Below are positions 1-13,251 of a stretch of DNA of 64,000 nt, piece by piece. How positions within the stretch are numbered: position 1 is the first letter of the stretch; every line of letters starts with the position of its first letter. The DNA is taken from contig OX388348.1 in assembly GCA_947579665.1 (NCBI GenBank), positions 14,756,001 to 14,820,000 of the forward strand. Direction: 5' to 3'. The position numbers and the translations under genes were made by a program. This DNA comes from Sympetrum striolatum. Its lineage: Eukaryota > Arthropoda > Insecta > Odonata > Libellulidae. The notes under the pieces were generated by a model that ran no database searches, was not told the DNA's origin, and saw nothing but the letters and a program-made list of their open reading frames with translations.

Positions 1-3000
1 ATAGGGTTTGGAAACAATAATAAGACAATCTGGTGTGGTCATTGGAGGATATCAAAGCAAGGATTTGCATCTTGAAGTGCCAATGAGGTGTTAATGTCAT
101 TAACATGTTAATGATATGTTACAGAAGACAGAGAAAGAGTTCAAAAAATAACAGAGAACTATAAACTACCATTTAAAGACTTTGATAAACATAAAATCAT
201 GAAGCATGTAAAGGACGAATGAGTGTGAAGGCGTACATAACTTCCATCATTTAAGACAAAGGCAGACCTTCAAAATTTTGAGTCCAAAGAGAGAGTTTCA
301 GTTTTCCTTCTTTAGAAAAGTCCTACAAAATATACACCATCTATAACTCATGAATATGTAAAGGAGCCGGTTCCGGTGTTGCCGGAGAAATCGTTAAAAT
401 GGACGTGAAGTCTGGGGCAAACGCGAGATGTGATCTGGAGTAGATAAGTCATAGAGGGTTGATGAGAAAAGCTGTAGTAGAAGTAGGATAATCGATTGCA
501 AGAATAAAAGCGAGATAGTGGGATTGATAGGCATTGTCAATGAAAGAAATCTAGGAATACAGAAAAGCTCAAAAGTACGCGTTGAGGGCCAAAACACAGA
601 ATATAAAACCTGAATATAAATACACAGAATAAAAACATAAATATGAAAACCCTGCAACTACTTCTACTTTCTTTCCAAGTAGTAGCTATCTTAATGGGTA
701 ATACATGGGTGAATCTTGTATTTTTCGGTGGACTCATACGTCCCAAAATTCTCTAATTAACGTCTTTATCTTTTCGATAACTTATTCCGCACATTATTTC
801 ATCTGCTTACTTTTCATTGCACTTTTTTCTTATCATCATATATTCAAAATCACCTTTTTTAACAAGCCTTCACTTAATATTTCATTGCTCCACTTCCTCT
901 GCAACGGTTTTATTACTTCAATCAAAACCCTGTGTTATCCCGCGTCTTTGGAACTTCCGGGTTAGTTTCGCTATAAAATAAATCCTGTTTTTCCATTTTC
1001 ACCCACGCCTCAGATACCTCCAATCTTTTGAAGTCCCTGTTTCTTACGGTCAAGTTTCACATCCATAGAGCAAAATAAACCAAACCAATCTTTATTTTAT
1101 TTTATAATCAATATCTGTCATCAGTCCCCTTCACTCATCTCTTTTGAGCTCCTTTCATCTAAATAAAAACATTACTACCCAAAGAGGAAAATTGTACAGC
1201 GGAAGATCTGTGTGAAAAACAGTGCGGGGTATTTAGGTTGACGTAAAAGGTTTCTGTAAAAACAGCGGCTGAAGAGCAGTTTGCAGAAATTGCGACGCAA
1301 TTCGATGTAAATCGTCTTTCCAAGCAAATGCTATTACAAGAATGATTAAAGAAGCCAGTCGTTGTTTGGCGAAGACCTTCCGAAAAGTAAAGGCTTTCTT
1401 TGCTTTGAAGGATTTAGTGTTTTCCCGGCGTATGCGTATCCTTCCTTTGTTTCAAAATATACACGAATACTTCCGCCTTCACTTCCCGGAAGCCCTTCAC
1501 TCATTTAACCATGGGGAGAGCGTATATAAAATATTGCTCATTTTTTATATCTTGTTTAGTAATTGCGATTCACTTGTCGGATATCTTCCGTCAGAATCTC
1601 GAAGATTGAGGATGTAAATCTAAATCATAGATTCCCAAATTGGTCCTTATAGATTTAAAGGGAGTACATAAGAGGGAGAAAAAAATGTGAGTCCAGGTTT
1701 TTTTTCAATTTTTGAGTGTTTTAGTGTTCTTGGAAGACAAAGATCCCTTTTTAAAAGATACCATAATCAAATAGAAACGAGGTATGACTCTGTTTCAAGA
1801 AAAATCAATATTAAAATTCACGGTGGAGTCCGTAAATTCGTGGAATTCCGACATAACTCCAACTGTTAAGCAAAATGAAGTTCAAAACACAATACGAAAA
1901 TTTTCGTACGTGACAAGTTTCGACTAATGAAAGTCTTATTCAAGCCTTGAATACTTTATATATGTGGATCAGTAAAAGTTATTGCATTGTATTTTTTAAA
2001 CTTCGTTTTATTTTACAATCGGAGTCATTTCGATATTAGGCAGGCTAGCGGGTACATCGAAAATTGAAGTTTGGGAACCTATGATCTAAATTATAGCAAG
2101 TAGCGGTAAATATTTTAATGTCTGCTTTTAAGACAGATACCACCGCTAGATCAGTTTTCAGTAGCCTTTTACTACGCAGTCCACTGCAACTTAGAGTAAT
2201 TTCCCCTTACTGTATGATCGTGCTATTTTGCTAGCCGCATCGCTAACTTGCTCTATTTTCCGGAATGGAATAACAGAGTTCCTTTCACTCCTGGCTGAGG
2301 GTTACACTTTTCTGTAGTGCAAGAGAAGAAGGTGATGAGGAGGACTTGCCGTGGAAGGAAGTGAAAGGGATACCACTTTAAGAAGTATATCCACAAGTGA
2401 GGAAGTTACTTAGGCCATCAAAAACTTTCACTAACATCCACAAGGTTATCCTATAAGAGTAGAAGTGGCTGTTGGCTTTCACATTTCTGATACTAACTCA
2501 AGCAGAAACTTAGTAAATTAGAGTACCTCCAAATGAAGGAAAACTAACAGAAAAAAGTGAATACTTAACGAAGCAAAACCGTTTAAGCGAAATTATTCAA
2601 CCAATGAAAACAAATACGCTCATAATATAGACGAAAATAGGAATAAATCTACAGAAACTAAATGAAAAAGGACCACAATTATGAAAATAGATTAAGCCTA
2701 AAAGGAAAATAAAAATCTGTAATTCAAGCAAAAAACCACACTACAACCATATATTAATTAATTGATGATAGACATGCTCAATAAATTATGAAAAACATAT
2801 TGTAGTAAGCTATAAAAGAGCAACTACTTGGAAATTTCTAAAAATTCAAAGAAAACGTAATATTAGGTTAGGAAATAACCACATAACTATGGGGAATGAG
2901 AATTTAGCACCCCTAAGGTGCTATCTCTCCTATATATCTACCTATAGCATATCTAAGGTAATTTAATTTGAAGTAACGATCTTTAAACATTGAGACAAGT

Positions 3001-4039
3001 ATCAGAAGAAACGGAGATTGAATATGAATTTTTATTTCGGTCGTGGATTATCGTTTTAGATTGGACATTGGGATAGATCGGATAAAATATATGAAGATGC
3101 AGTGAAACTTCGAACTTGTAAACAATCCGTCCTCCTAACGAGATTGCGTCAATACTTTGCAATCTTGCACTAAACTTGATTTCAGAAACCTTCCTAGAAA
3201 AAACATATTTTGCTAATGAAAATTTATGTAATACTAGAAGATTCTTAAGCGAATTATTTTCATCATCCAAGATACATAAGTATCTCATAGTGAGCATAAA
3301 TATATCAAGTGATTTGCTAAGGATCTTGAAACGTATTGTATCATCAGTGTAACTAACAGGTCTTAAAATTCACGTCAAAATGATACGGAAGATTTGGAGT
3401 AATCCTTTTATAGACATGCATCTAACAAATCATTATATTCGACCGTGTCTCAAGGGAAAAGGGTGGGACATTCCAGCAAAAGGAAAGCGACGAAATTATT
3501 CGTCAACAAATTAACGGCAATAAGAATAAAAGCGGAAGAAGATCCAATAAAGCGGTGCGCTACAAATCACACGGTGCGAGCAGAAGGCATAATAAAATGG
3601 CGCGACGTGTGTGCGAGGAAAGGCGGAACTCTGCAAAGTGAATAATTGCCGGAGTACGGATCAGAGAGGAGACGAAAAAAGAGATCGAGAGGAAAACATG
3701 AAAGGAGGGCCATGAAAAGGAAATCAATTGCCCGCGGAAAGACCTTAGAAAGGAATACGCTGCAGGGAAAATAAAACAAATTAACATTATGAATGAAAAT
3801 AACACTAGTACACTTCCATTCTTTTTCATTCATAATGGCCTTCCACGAGGTAACGCCTTCTCACATCGAATTTAAATTCACATTACTTGCAAATAATGCA
3901 TCAAAGATCGCTTTTGGGCATGCTATTAAAACTTAACGTATTTGTAACATGGATTTACGATAATTATTACATTAGAAATGTATTTATTAAGGAAAAAATT
4001 TCATTTTCCCATGGAATACCGTAAGAAGTTGCTTTGTAA
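1..4039. other. AT-rich spacer, no gene seen
   Basis: I see no gene here. ORFs are at most about 100 codons, are not conserved-looking and overlap on both strands. Small structures are a perfect 18-bp palindrome (TCATTAACATGTTAATGA, 97-114) and a short hairpin (TAGCACC/GGTGCTA, 2905-2923) flanked by GAGA/TCTC. A purine-rich, more GC-rich patch lies at about 3440-3730. Confidence 0.6.
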
Positions 4040-4151
4040 GGAAAAATAGAAGAAAAAAAGTATTGGGAGGAGAATGGCAGAAGATGTTAGATGAATTAAA
4101 GGGTAGAGTAAGCTACAAATATATGAGGAAACGATAATGAATAGGGAACAT
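4040..4151 (+). pseudogene. LINE reverse-transcriptase C-terminus remnant
   Basis: This is the decayed 3' coding end of a non-LTR retrotransposon. Three adjacent frames give, in order, GKIEEKK, then QKMLDELKGRVSYKYMRKR (4078-4134), then MNREH (4137-4151). This follows the usual order at the C-terminus of insect LINE polyproteins: a basic GxIEGKRGRGR stretch, a YxxDIKxxxxxSYxxMKxxA stretch, and NREEWR. Two frameshifts and stop codons make it non-functional. The middle block closely matches the block MLDEIRGRVS in the minus-strand remnant at 6037-6105, so both probably come from one family. The protein match is from memory of the family pattern, not from a search. Confidence 0.6.
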
Positions 4152-6036
4152 TAAGACATATTGAATAGACGTATTGAATGGCAGAAAACAATTATGTCAT
4201 ATTAAATATATGATAACTTTGGTACACTCGAACCGATAAATTTCTCAAATGAATTTACACGTTGATCTAGCAAAGCTTTTAGTCTGTATTCTTTTATAGT
4301 TACGAAAATTTACGAATTAATTGCATTGGATTTTATTTATAAGGCATTTTAATAAGATATTGACCTTACGCGGAACGTTTCGCTTCAATTGAGTTGATTT
4401 TTCATTTTAAATTAATGTTTATGTTAAAGAAAAATATAAAAGTGCCTGCTCTGAGTTTTTTTAAGATCAAAGAAAATATGTTGTAACAATTTTGCCATAA
4501 ACCTTATGTAACTCGCTCTGAGAATAGCATAATAGGACTTCTAATACGCAAACTAAATATAAGGACCTCCCATTGTGTCGTAAACAGTTATTCTTTGCAT
4601 GTATCAATGACGCTTGCTTTAATTTATGTCAAATTTATTTCCTTATTTATTCCTCTGTACGCTTAGTGTATTAAGTTTATTCTGACTATACATATTTAGA
4701 GCCCTAAAATAATGGAAGCTTGAAAAATATGACCATAACCTTATTTTTTCGTGTCATCGGATACGATAATTACTTGTCATCACCAGGCAAGTGCGTAAAG
4801 GAGTTTGAGGAGTAAATAGACAAGTTGGGAGCATAAGATGAGAAGTGTAGGTGTAGGATGATGGGGTGAAGCCGTTAGGTTCAAAATGAAAGGTCATAGA
4901 TGAAAATAAAGAGATAATCAGAGAGAAATAAAGACATCTGTCCATATGTACAGCTACAAAGAACGGTAAAGGTCAAATCAACGGAATAAATAGTAAGAAA
5001 AAGGAGAAATGTGAAACAATACAGGAGCAGATGGAGAAAGGAAAGCTTAAAGAAGAGGAAAACAGGAAATCGAGAGTTTCACTCTGAGGGCTAGAACGGG
5101 ACAAATCCCCTTTTAGTTTTCATTCTCAAATCAGGAAGGACGAGATGGAAAATATTTACCTTAAGTTGAGACTTGTTGACTGAAGTCGTATTTTAGTATG
5201 GGGTGAAGAATTTTCGTTGTGCTAAGGCGTAAATAAACTGATCTCGTTTCATAAATCATCAGAGGAGAAAAGAGATCTGCAGGGGGAATTAAAGCAATCT
5301 ATTTAAAGGAGGGAAAGAAGGGTGTTGGATTAGGATATGGGAGAAGTTTGGATGAAAATAAATTGTTGATGATTATATCCATATGCGATTGCTAACGGCA
5401 ATGGAAGAGATTATATTTACTGTGCGTTACGAGTCACATTGTAGTTTAGAATAATGAGCACGGATGAAAAGGAATTGCGTGCTGTTGTGTCAGCTGCCAT
5501 TAAATTTGATTTTATACACGCACGATGAGGGTAAGATGAGTAGCATTTCCGGGAATTTCCCGGGATTGATGTTTTAAGTGTTATGGACGGTAAAATGATA
5601 TAAAATCTCCGATTTCAGTTTATTCGATATGTTGCTAGATAAGCACCGATTTTTGTTTAAATCTCTCACACAAAAGTGAAACATTTTGATAAACGATAAA
5701 CATAACACTTTAATACTCTGGAATTTAGAAAAAAATTTGAAGAATACTACTTATGCAACAGAGAATCGAAGAATATTTGATAAAAAACATAATATTTTCA
5801 TTCATTCAGGTCCCAAAAGAAACCAAATCAGTTAAATATTTTTATTATTAAAATCAATACATTTATTTGAGTTTCCTTCGTTGAACATCCGATTAAAAGC
5901 AAATGGAGATTGTTTTCTGAATTTTGGAAACATTAATGGTTGCATGTTCTGAAAAAAGGTAGAGGAGAACGAGTGGTCAAAGGTTAAACTGGAAATTAAA
6001 TATATATGAGCTCCACTTTTCTGTTTATTTGCCTCA
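4152..6036. other. Spacer with purine-rich tract
   Basis: No gene is seen. From about 4780 to 5350 the plus strand is strongly purine-rich, which produces a minus-strand ORF of 63 codons (4754-4945) that I do not recognise. The tract may be older LINE sequence, but I could not place any domain. A kappaB-like palindrome lies at 5549-5563. Confidence 0.5.
5549..5563. promoter_or_regulatory. Palindromic kappaB (Rel/Dorsal-type) site
   Basis: The perfect 15-bp palindrome CCGGGAATTTCCCGG contains GGGAATTTCCC, which matches the Rel/NF-kappaB consensus. The overlapping TTCCGGGAA (5547-5555) also matches a STAT-type TTCnnnGAA site. In AT-rich spacer this is notable, but one site alone does not prove regulation. 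Confidence 0.3.
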
Positions 6037-6839
6037 ATATTCTCTATTTAATAACATTTCTTTCGTTTCCTGTTAACTCACTCGACCCCTTATCTCATCT
6101 AACATATTTTTCCTTCGCCTTCTGTTCTATCCTTTCCTTGGCATTCTCAATTACTTTATTGAGGAGTCCCTTTCCTCTTAGTATTTGATCCATCCATTTT
6201 CTCCGTCAATTCTCAATTAATTCAATTAATGCTCGCACTTCTCCAATCATAAATTGCACCTCCATATTTCTTTTCCTATCAACCCAAATTATCTGTTCCA
6301 TTCAACGCCATCCCCACACTTAGACAGCCTACAACTTTCAATTTCCTCTTTTATGGAAAGTTAACTAAATGTAAATATGTAACCATTCGTTATATTTTGT
6401 TTTATATGATATTATTGGTATGTCTTCTAGTGATTTAAAATCTCATTTAATCTGATTTCATCACTGAATTTAGTTTTCCTATTTGAAGGTTTCGCAGGTT
6501 TTCACACCCTTTTCTTGAGAGTGCTTTTCTACAGTGAAAATATTTTCCTTATCTCTTAGATTAGGTTTTTTGAATCCACAAAGAAGACACATTCTGTGTA
6601 CTGATTTTTCAAGCTATTTCTAAAAAAAATGATATGACGAAGGGATATATGTATTAAGAGACTTTATAGTCACAATCTCACTCTAAATAAAGCCCATTAT
6701 CATTATTATTTCATAAGGTCCATATTTCATACCCATACAACAAAATACTCCTCACGTAGTATTTTCTCAATCTTTTCCTCATTACTTTATCGATACCTAT
6801 ATTCATCAGCTCCCTTCGCTTCGAAAAAGCTTCAATGTG
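6037..6839 (-). pseudogene. LINE reverse-transcriptase C-terminal remnant, interrupted
   Basis: The minus strand carries the last third of a non-LTR retrotransposon polyprotein in the right order. Block 1 (6839-6714) reads HIEAFSKRRELMNIGIDK... and ends YYVRSILLYGYEIWTL, then a stop; it corresponds to the family signature YVWSVLLYGCETWTL. Block 2 (6316-about 6120) stays in one frame with two TGA stops, both plausibly from CGA, and contains MEQIIWVDRKRN, GEVRALIELIEN and WMDQILRGKGLLNKVIE. Block 3 (6105-6037) reads MLDEIRGRVS, stop, QETKEMLLNREY. In related elements only about 20 residues separate blocks 1 and 2, but here about 400 bp (6317-6713) do, which suggests a later insertion. The element is dead: it has stops, a frameshift and no upstream RT or endonuclease domain. 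The clade is not assigned. Confidence 0.75.
6317..6713. other. Probable insertion splitting the LINE remnant
   Basis: This is AT-rich sequence between two LINE coding blocks that should be nearly adjacent. I find no terminal repeats, target-site duplication or coding potential that would name the inserted element. It could be an old insertion worn beyond recognition, or a rearrangement that joined two LINE pieces. Confidence 0.35.
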
Positions 6840-6984
6840 TAGGACTATTAAGGTATTAATGGAATTATTTTTTATCCGGTATCAAAAGGAAACGAAAACA
6901 TTCTATTCTTACATTCACGGAGATAAGGTCGGAGTAACGTGAAAATGTGGACGGAAAAATTCCCCATTTAACAGTAAGACCGGT

Positions 6985-7345
6985 GAAATGTTTGAAGGGA
7001 GGAGTGTGCGAACAGAATGAGAAAGACAGTTACGGAGAAGCGGTGGACGGAAAAAAGAATGGGAGGGAGGAGAAGACGTGTGAGGTGGCGCCTAGATAGA
7101 GTGGATGAGAACACGAATTGGACCAATCAGGTTTACGGCCTTAAGAGAGCGTCGTCCGAGTCAGCGGAGGACCCACAGCCGAGTTTACGGCGGAATCGAC
7201 GGAATAACAGAGACGATTCGAATGGTTAAGGCTTTATAAATTAAGGCGGAGGAGGGGGTGAAGAAGTGGCCCGAAAATAAGGGAACGAATTGCGAAAAGC
7301 GTTAGGTCCGGAAAAAAGAAGACTCGACCCGAAGTCTTTTCGGGA
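6985..7345. other. CpG-rich island with CCAAT and TATA-like motifs
   Basis: This is a GC- and CpG-rich patch in AT-rich surroundings. It contains the palindrome ATTGGACCAAT (7117-7127, a CCAAT box on either strand) and TATAAA (7235-7240) about 110 bp later. A 70-codon plus-strand ORF (7017-7229) is very basic and unrecognised, so it is probably a chance ORF. The island could be a promoter or enhancer, or simply a region protected from CpG decay. Confidence 0.3.
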
Positions 7346-10184
7346 ACGAAATTGCGTCATTAAGGAAATTAGTTTTGACACTATTAATTTGGATTAGAGT
7401 TTTAATTCTTGCGTAAACGTCGACCGTAAAATAGCTGGGTTACCTAGCGAGGCGAAATAACAGTCGCAGATAAAACCGGGGACGTAATTAATGGAAATAT
7501 TTCGGTGAATAATGGAAAACTATGCTGATGACATGCTTCGTTCTCGAGGGTGAATCGTGAGGTACATCCTCGGAATGTAATAACTCATTTCCCTTTATTG
7601 CCACGATTATGACTTTCTATCGAGGGTGATTTGTTTAGCATCGAGAAATATAGAAGCGGCTTAGCAACCCCGATTACCTCTTAAATTCTTAATAGCTCTA
7701 TGAAATGGGTTAAGGGATACAGCATTTTCATTTCTGCGCAACTTATTTCATATTAATATTTTCATTTTATCATACCTACGAGGATTAAGACTATTTCAAA
7801 CTGTAGAAATGAATGAATTGCCTATTAACCGTCATTCTTTCATTAAAATATATATTAAGCCTACATTTACGCCCATTTTATATGACACGATTTAAAATAA
7901 ATAATTTAAAAGAATATTAGTAAGTACAATATCGGAAAAAATCTAACATAGGTGGACTAAATTCGGTACCACTCAAACATTTATACAGTAGCAATGATTT
8001 TGCAAATATTTACCAGAATTTTGCGATTTTTTAGTGCAATTTTGGCTGAAAACCTAAAGATGAGGAATATTAGCTATGAGAACATTAAAACAGTATAAAA
8101 GTTTTAATGTGTATCTTTCTAAATATATAACAGATTTTTTTAATATCTGCACGGATACATGGCAATTAGCACCCATTGATAAATATTTCAACCTAAAAGC
8201 TCAATATAAAAAAGATTTATGTTTATAAATCTTATAGAATGGCGTAATAATATGACAATGAGACAAAATAGTAAGTTGTTTAGTTTATCTGTAACAATAC
8301 GGTTGTTTTTAATCGCCATAAACATATCAACACAAGAGAAAAAAAACTAAAACTCCATATGAATGCTTGTGTATGTGCATACATAGGTATCATTGCTATA
8401 AGTTACAAGGAAAGGTATTGGAATACCGCTTTTAGTGAATTAGTGGTTTAGAATCTGTAATGAATATTATGTGGATATTGACAATAAATGCATAAGAATA
8501 AAAACAGCAATGTTAAATGATTTTAAAATAATGTATCGATATAAATAAAAATAATAAATAAATGAATGTAACCGAAATCAACAACAAAAAGAAGATATAT
8601 TTATGAATTCCCAGAGTGTGAGCCATAATAAAAACGTCGAGAGGCCAAAATAATATAAATTTCGCATTCGATTCACGTTTACCCATTTGTTTCAATGCAT
8701 TGCCGTCGCGTAAAATATCACGGGAAGAGATTTGAATGGACAAGCGATTGGAGTTCATTAGCCCCAATCGGAGGGCATTCGGAGTGAAATTGGGGGAGCA
8801 AGTTGGAGATGCCTTTTTTGCGAAGAGGAATAGACTATCCGTGGAACAGCGGAGAACTCGGTAAACAGGTAGTTTTATTCTCTTCGGATATTGCTTCCCG
8901 CTCGTGGAAAACCTCTTAACATTCGATTACTTCGGAGAAATACGGAGGAATTTAATCAACGTATAATTCACCGTGGTCAGCACAAGATTAGTGATTGGGG
9001 AAGGAAAACAGAGCAGACTAAAATGTTAAGAATTTAAAACAAAGTTATCCAACTAGCGATCAACGGGCCAGGATGCGATCCTTGAAAGTTACAAAGCGTA
9101 CCGCCAACGTTCCCAAACCTCGAAACGTAAATTACTAACTTGTTTACGTTGATACAATAGATCACTTATCACGTACCTTGTACTTTCGAAATCAATATTC
9201 AAGCTAATTTGAAAGGATTAGGGTAAACGTAATAATTGATATGGTCAAGGGTGAGTTTGATGTAATTCACAGTACCTTCACTGCTGTAATATTTATTAAA
9301 GCTCTTGGTATTTATTATAGTTATTTATTTAATTCCTGTACTTCTGTAAATACTCCCTTGAAGATGCCTCATTCACAATGCCAGTCAATAAAATTTGCTG
9401 CGTTAAAAACTTAAGTTTATTTCAAAGATAAAATTACGAAAATAGGTATTCGTAAATGTATTCAAGAACGATTAGGCGTGTAACTTAAAACCCAACTACA
9501 AACCTAACCAATACATGCAAATTGCTGTTTATTTCGACCAAAACCGTATTTTTGAGGTATTGAATGGCTTTCTTATCTCTTTACATGAGTCTGTAATTGT
9601 AACTATAAGATAGTTTTAATTCTGAAAAGTAATTTACTTAATCATCGTCCGCAGATTTAACTTCCTGATTTATATAAAATACATTATTCGTTGTTTCCAC
9701 AAATATTATTCCACCAATCAAATATATCATTAGGAGCATGTAATAAGACATTTTTGAAATATACATTATAACTCCATTGACATTTTCAAACCAATGTAGA
9801 ATGAATCCCATCTATTCGACTTTATTTTATATTCATTTCCTGTTTCCTAAAATGACCAATTAGCTTCTGACGTCAGACAAAATATTTACTCGTACCAATT
9901 TGCGATACTCTCCCGCTACAGTATTAATGAAGATTAGCTCAGAAGTAGAACAACCAAATTTGCGAGCAATCGATTCGTGAAATGGCTTTGTTTACCAACA
10001 ATTTCCCGGTGACGATGTCATCATTGATAGATAACGTTATTCAGGAAAAAATTGAAAACGACGATGCGAAAGCACCGTAGGAAAAATTGGACCGACATTG
10101 TTTTGAAGATGACCGTAATGAAAAATATTAGTACGAGCGATGAACCGCTCTCTCAAATTTGAGCTTTTTTACGTCCGGGAGCCA
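7346..10184. other. AT-rich spacer, no gene seen
   Basis: No coding or structural feature is supported. GC content rises mildly at about 7430-7690 and 8640-9120. The only sizeable ORF (8513-8767, minus, 84 codons) has no recognisable domain. Confidence 0.55.
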
Positions 10185-10760
10185 TTTTGTTGGTTGTAAC
10201 ACGTCTTCGTATAACTCAATATTCGTTTACGTCGCAGCGCGTAATCCCCGCGGCCCGAAATAGCAACCGGAGCGTGAAGCAGATTCATTAAGTGCCCGAA
10301 AAATAATAGGATTTCGATTTCAGGGCGACACGAAAACGCGACAACCAAATGGCTATATTTATCCCCAGTATATAATTTTGAAAAAGTATCGGCGATGGCA
10401 ATTTAAGCCCAGGGGCGGGAATTTACGCCGAAATTCCTGCCACTTCTGCCGACCGTGAAGAGATTCCACGACGCGGTAATTTAAGTCAATAATGTTTTTT
10501 AAATAGCCCAAAAAAATCGTTCCACGGTGGCCTTTCCTATCCTCTTGGTCGAATTACCCCCCCCACGCATTGGGGGTAATGTTACGGGACGTTTTTCGAA
10601 AGATGTTTTGCGTACGGGGGCGGGGTCTCTGGGCGCCATATGCTGACCCCACGGTTAGGCAGTTAGCGGATTCTTGGGTGGATTCTACGTTCCCCACGTG
10701 TCTCTCGTCTCCATTCCACGCTTTTAAAAACGGGGGGAGGTCCTCGAATGAAGGGGTACC
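10185..10760. other. CpG-rich island with hairpins
   Basis: This is a CpG-dense patch. It holds an imperfect inverted repeat around 10412-10441 (GGAATTT/AAATTCC core) and a 9-bp perfect stem, ATTACCCCC (10553-10561) with GGGGGTAAT (10572-10580), next to a C-run. A 113-codon plus-strand ORF (10570-10911) starts at the foot of this hairpin but matches nothing I know and runs out into AT-rich sequence, so I treat it as chance. Confidence 0.35.
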
Positions 10761-11729
10761 CTTTCAATGTGTGATCTACCATGCATTTTTTATTCCAATA
10801 AGCGGCCTTACTTACTTAATTTACGCAACCCACTACAGAGAAATTACGGAACTATATCAAATGTTTGTTTACTCTGATTTTCCTCCTTCACTTGTTTACA
10901 AATATCATTAAAGTTTAAATATAAGCAATCAAAGCTCCTGATATCCTGTCTTGATGAATAGAATATTTTTGATTTGTCGTTTGATACAGTATAGAGATAA
11001 ATGTATCTTTCATCCTAACTATTTTGGCTTACATTTATGCCAAAACGTGTTCACGAAAGACACACCTCTTTCAGTTAATAATTATTTTTCCGTCCTTTTA
11101 ATTATTACGCCCGGTTTTAATCCACTTACTCAAACGATATCCATGTATGTATACTAAGTAACGTGAATTTTTTTTCTACTCACTGAAGAGCCTTTATATA
11201 GGTTACAATTTATTAATTGCAATAGTATTTTCTAATACCTTTCACATTTTAGATCTAGGAAGAAAAATTAGTTCCTGTTCGCCTTTTGCTTGTATAAAAG
11301 TCGATTTATTTGTAATAGTTACTAAAATTAAATAATTTTCTGAGAGATAAACCTTAAACCTAACAATCCAGTATGATTATTTTCATGAAGATACACAAAC
11401 TATTCATGATTTTTTGTGCTATTTTTAAGCCTGGAAATACCGTTCATTAAATTATTACAAGAAATAAAACAGAATTAATAATTTTAGGAAACTATATACA
11501 CTACTATTAACTGAACCAGTTTTAATAGTATCTTTGCTTAAATCTACTCTCTATATTAGTTCCTCACTTCTTTTATCTTTCATGGAATACCACATAGTTA
11601 TTCCAGATTCCGGGGACTTTATCAGTAAAAGAAACTAGACAACCCAACCTAGACAACTTTACTTGATATCCTTAAAGAGACAATTTCATTGACATAGACA
11701 ACCCAACCCAATTGAACGTGACAGCAGAT
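10761..11729. other. AT-rich spacer
   Basis: No gene is seen. TAGACAACCCAACC occurs twice as a direct repeat, at 11636-11649 and 11695-11708. Confidence 0.5.
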
Positions 11730-12115
11730 CCCCGTCTGGGCGTAGTGAATAAAATCGCGCCGGTAGATCACATACCTACTGGAGGCTCGCATACAGGAAG
11801 AATACCTGCCTTTCTGGAGGGGCCAATTACCCAAAAAGGAATGAATCGGTCCATATAATAATAGGAAGGAGGAGGCGGCCTCTGTGGTGGACACTCGGAA
11901 CTGAGGTCGCATTCACCCTGACATTTCGGATTGCATGACCTTTTATGCTCTCCGCTCCTGGATAAAAACGGAGATTGGTGAAAAAGGCGGAAAAACGGCT
12001 GGGCGGCCTTTTTCCATATGCTATCCGTCACCTTTCCCTCGCATTGCCAACTTGAAATAATCGACGCTCCGCCGAGCTCTCCGCTTTGACGCGATATTTT
12101 CATTGCCAGTGATTA
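11730..12115. other. CpG-rich island
   Basis: This is a GC-rich patch with two overlapping minus-strand ORFs in different frames (11649-11912 and 11768-12103, 87 and 111 codons). Neither resembles a known protein, and overlapping long ORFs in a GC-rich patch are what chance predicts. Confidence 0.3.
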
Positions 12116-13251
12116 TCTCTCCTCACCGTTTAACCTTTTGTCTGCATCGGGGAAAATAAATATGTTTTTGTTGGGTCTTCAAAAAAAAAAAAACCGTAAA
12201 TCGCTCGCGAGGATGAATGTTTTATTCCATCTCGGTCGGGTGATCCTAATTGATTCTCGGGATGCTATGATTTTTCCATATTGTCGGCGTTTTAATTCAC
12301 GTTACGGAATAGTAAGAGAATTTAATCTAGAGGTAAATCGCCTAATACCTTTATTAATTTAAGCCGTAAGTGATCTAACAAAGAAGCAGGAAAATATATT
12401 TATTTACCTTTGATAACATTCAGTTTTATATGGTGGGTCTACAAATTTAAAAATATATGTATCGACCGATAGAAGTTTTCGATTTGTAAGGATTCTGTAG
12501 ATAAACATACATTTCAGATTTTGATTGATTCGATCGATGTATGTATTGATTTATCTCAAAAATGCCGTAAGAAGTAGTAGGACTGTTAAAAATTCAGGGA
12601 TGTGAATAAACTGAAATTAGATCAACGATTGACTTCTTTTTGCTTTGATTGATGCTAAAGTTAGCAATTAAAATTTTAATAACGTATTTCATTCAGACCC
12701 AATATTTAAAAAAATCCTAAACACATATATCATTGAGTTGTTCATTAAAATATGTTCCTCAAATGTTTTTGTTTGAAAGCATAATATGGAGAAGCTGGAT
12801 ATGAATATACATTTCAATTCTTCTCTCTCAAAAGCCCAGCACAATTGACTCTTGCTAATATATTGTCACACATATCAAATATCAACATACTTATAATTAA
12901 TTGTTGATACTCAAACTGCATTAATATTCCAAGAAATTCGTCAAAAAATCACCTATTCAAGAAATAAAAATATTTAGCGCTACGAACCATATAAGATTGA
13001 TATGTAATTAATTTCATTCCGTAAAAATATCGAGTAGAGAGTGTTATATATCGAGAGAGTAGTATATCGTATGATGTAAAAAATAATCATTGAACATTAT
13101 CTACTATTATTATAACATTACTCATATTGTTCACTATATTTCCTCTGTAATTATTGAAAAATTAATATTATTAAGTTTTTAAATTATATATATTGCTATA
13201 TGAAGCCTATAATTTCGTAAATATAAAGTGAGGTTCCCTATGGAATCACTT
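12116..13251. other. AT-rich spacer
   Basis: No gene is seen. There is an A-run at 12180-12194. The rest is very AT-rich, with no repeat structure that I could resolve. Confidence 0.5.

Noticed and set aside
4780..5350. Purine-rich tract as possible LINE endonuclease coding sequence
   Set aside because: An EFEE..IDKLGA-like piece is suggestive, but the GDxN and other endonuclease motifs could not be found in any frame.
10570..10911. 113-codon plus-strand ORF
   Set aside because: It starts at a C-run hairpin, runs from GC-rich into AT-rich sequence and resembles no family; probably chance.
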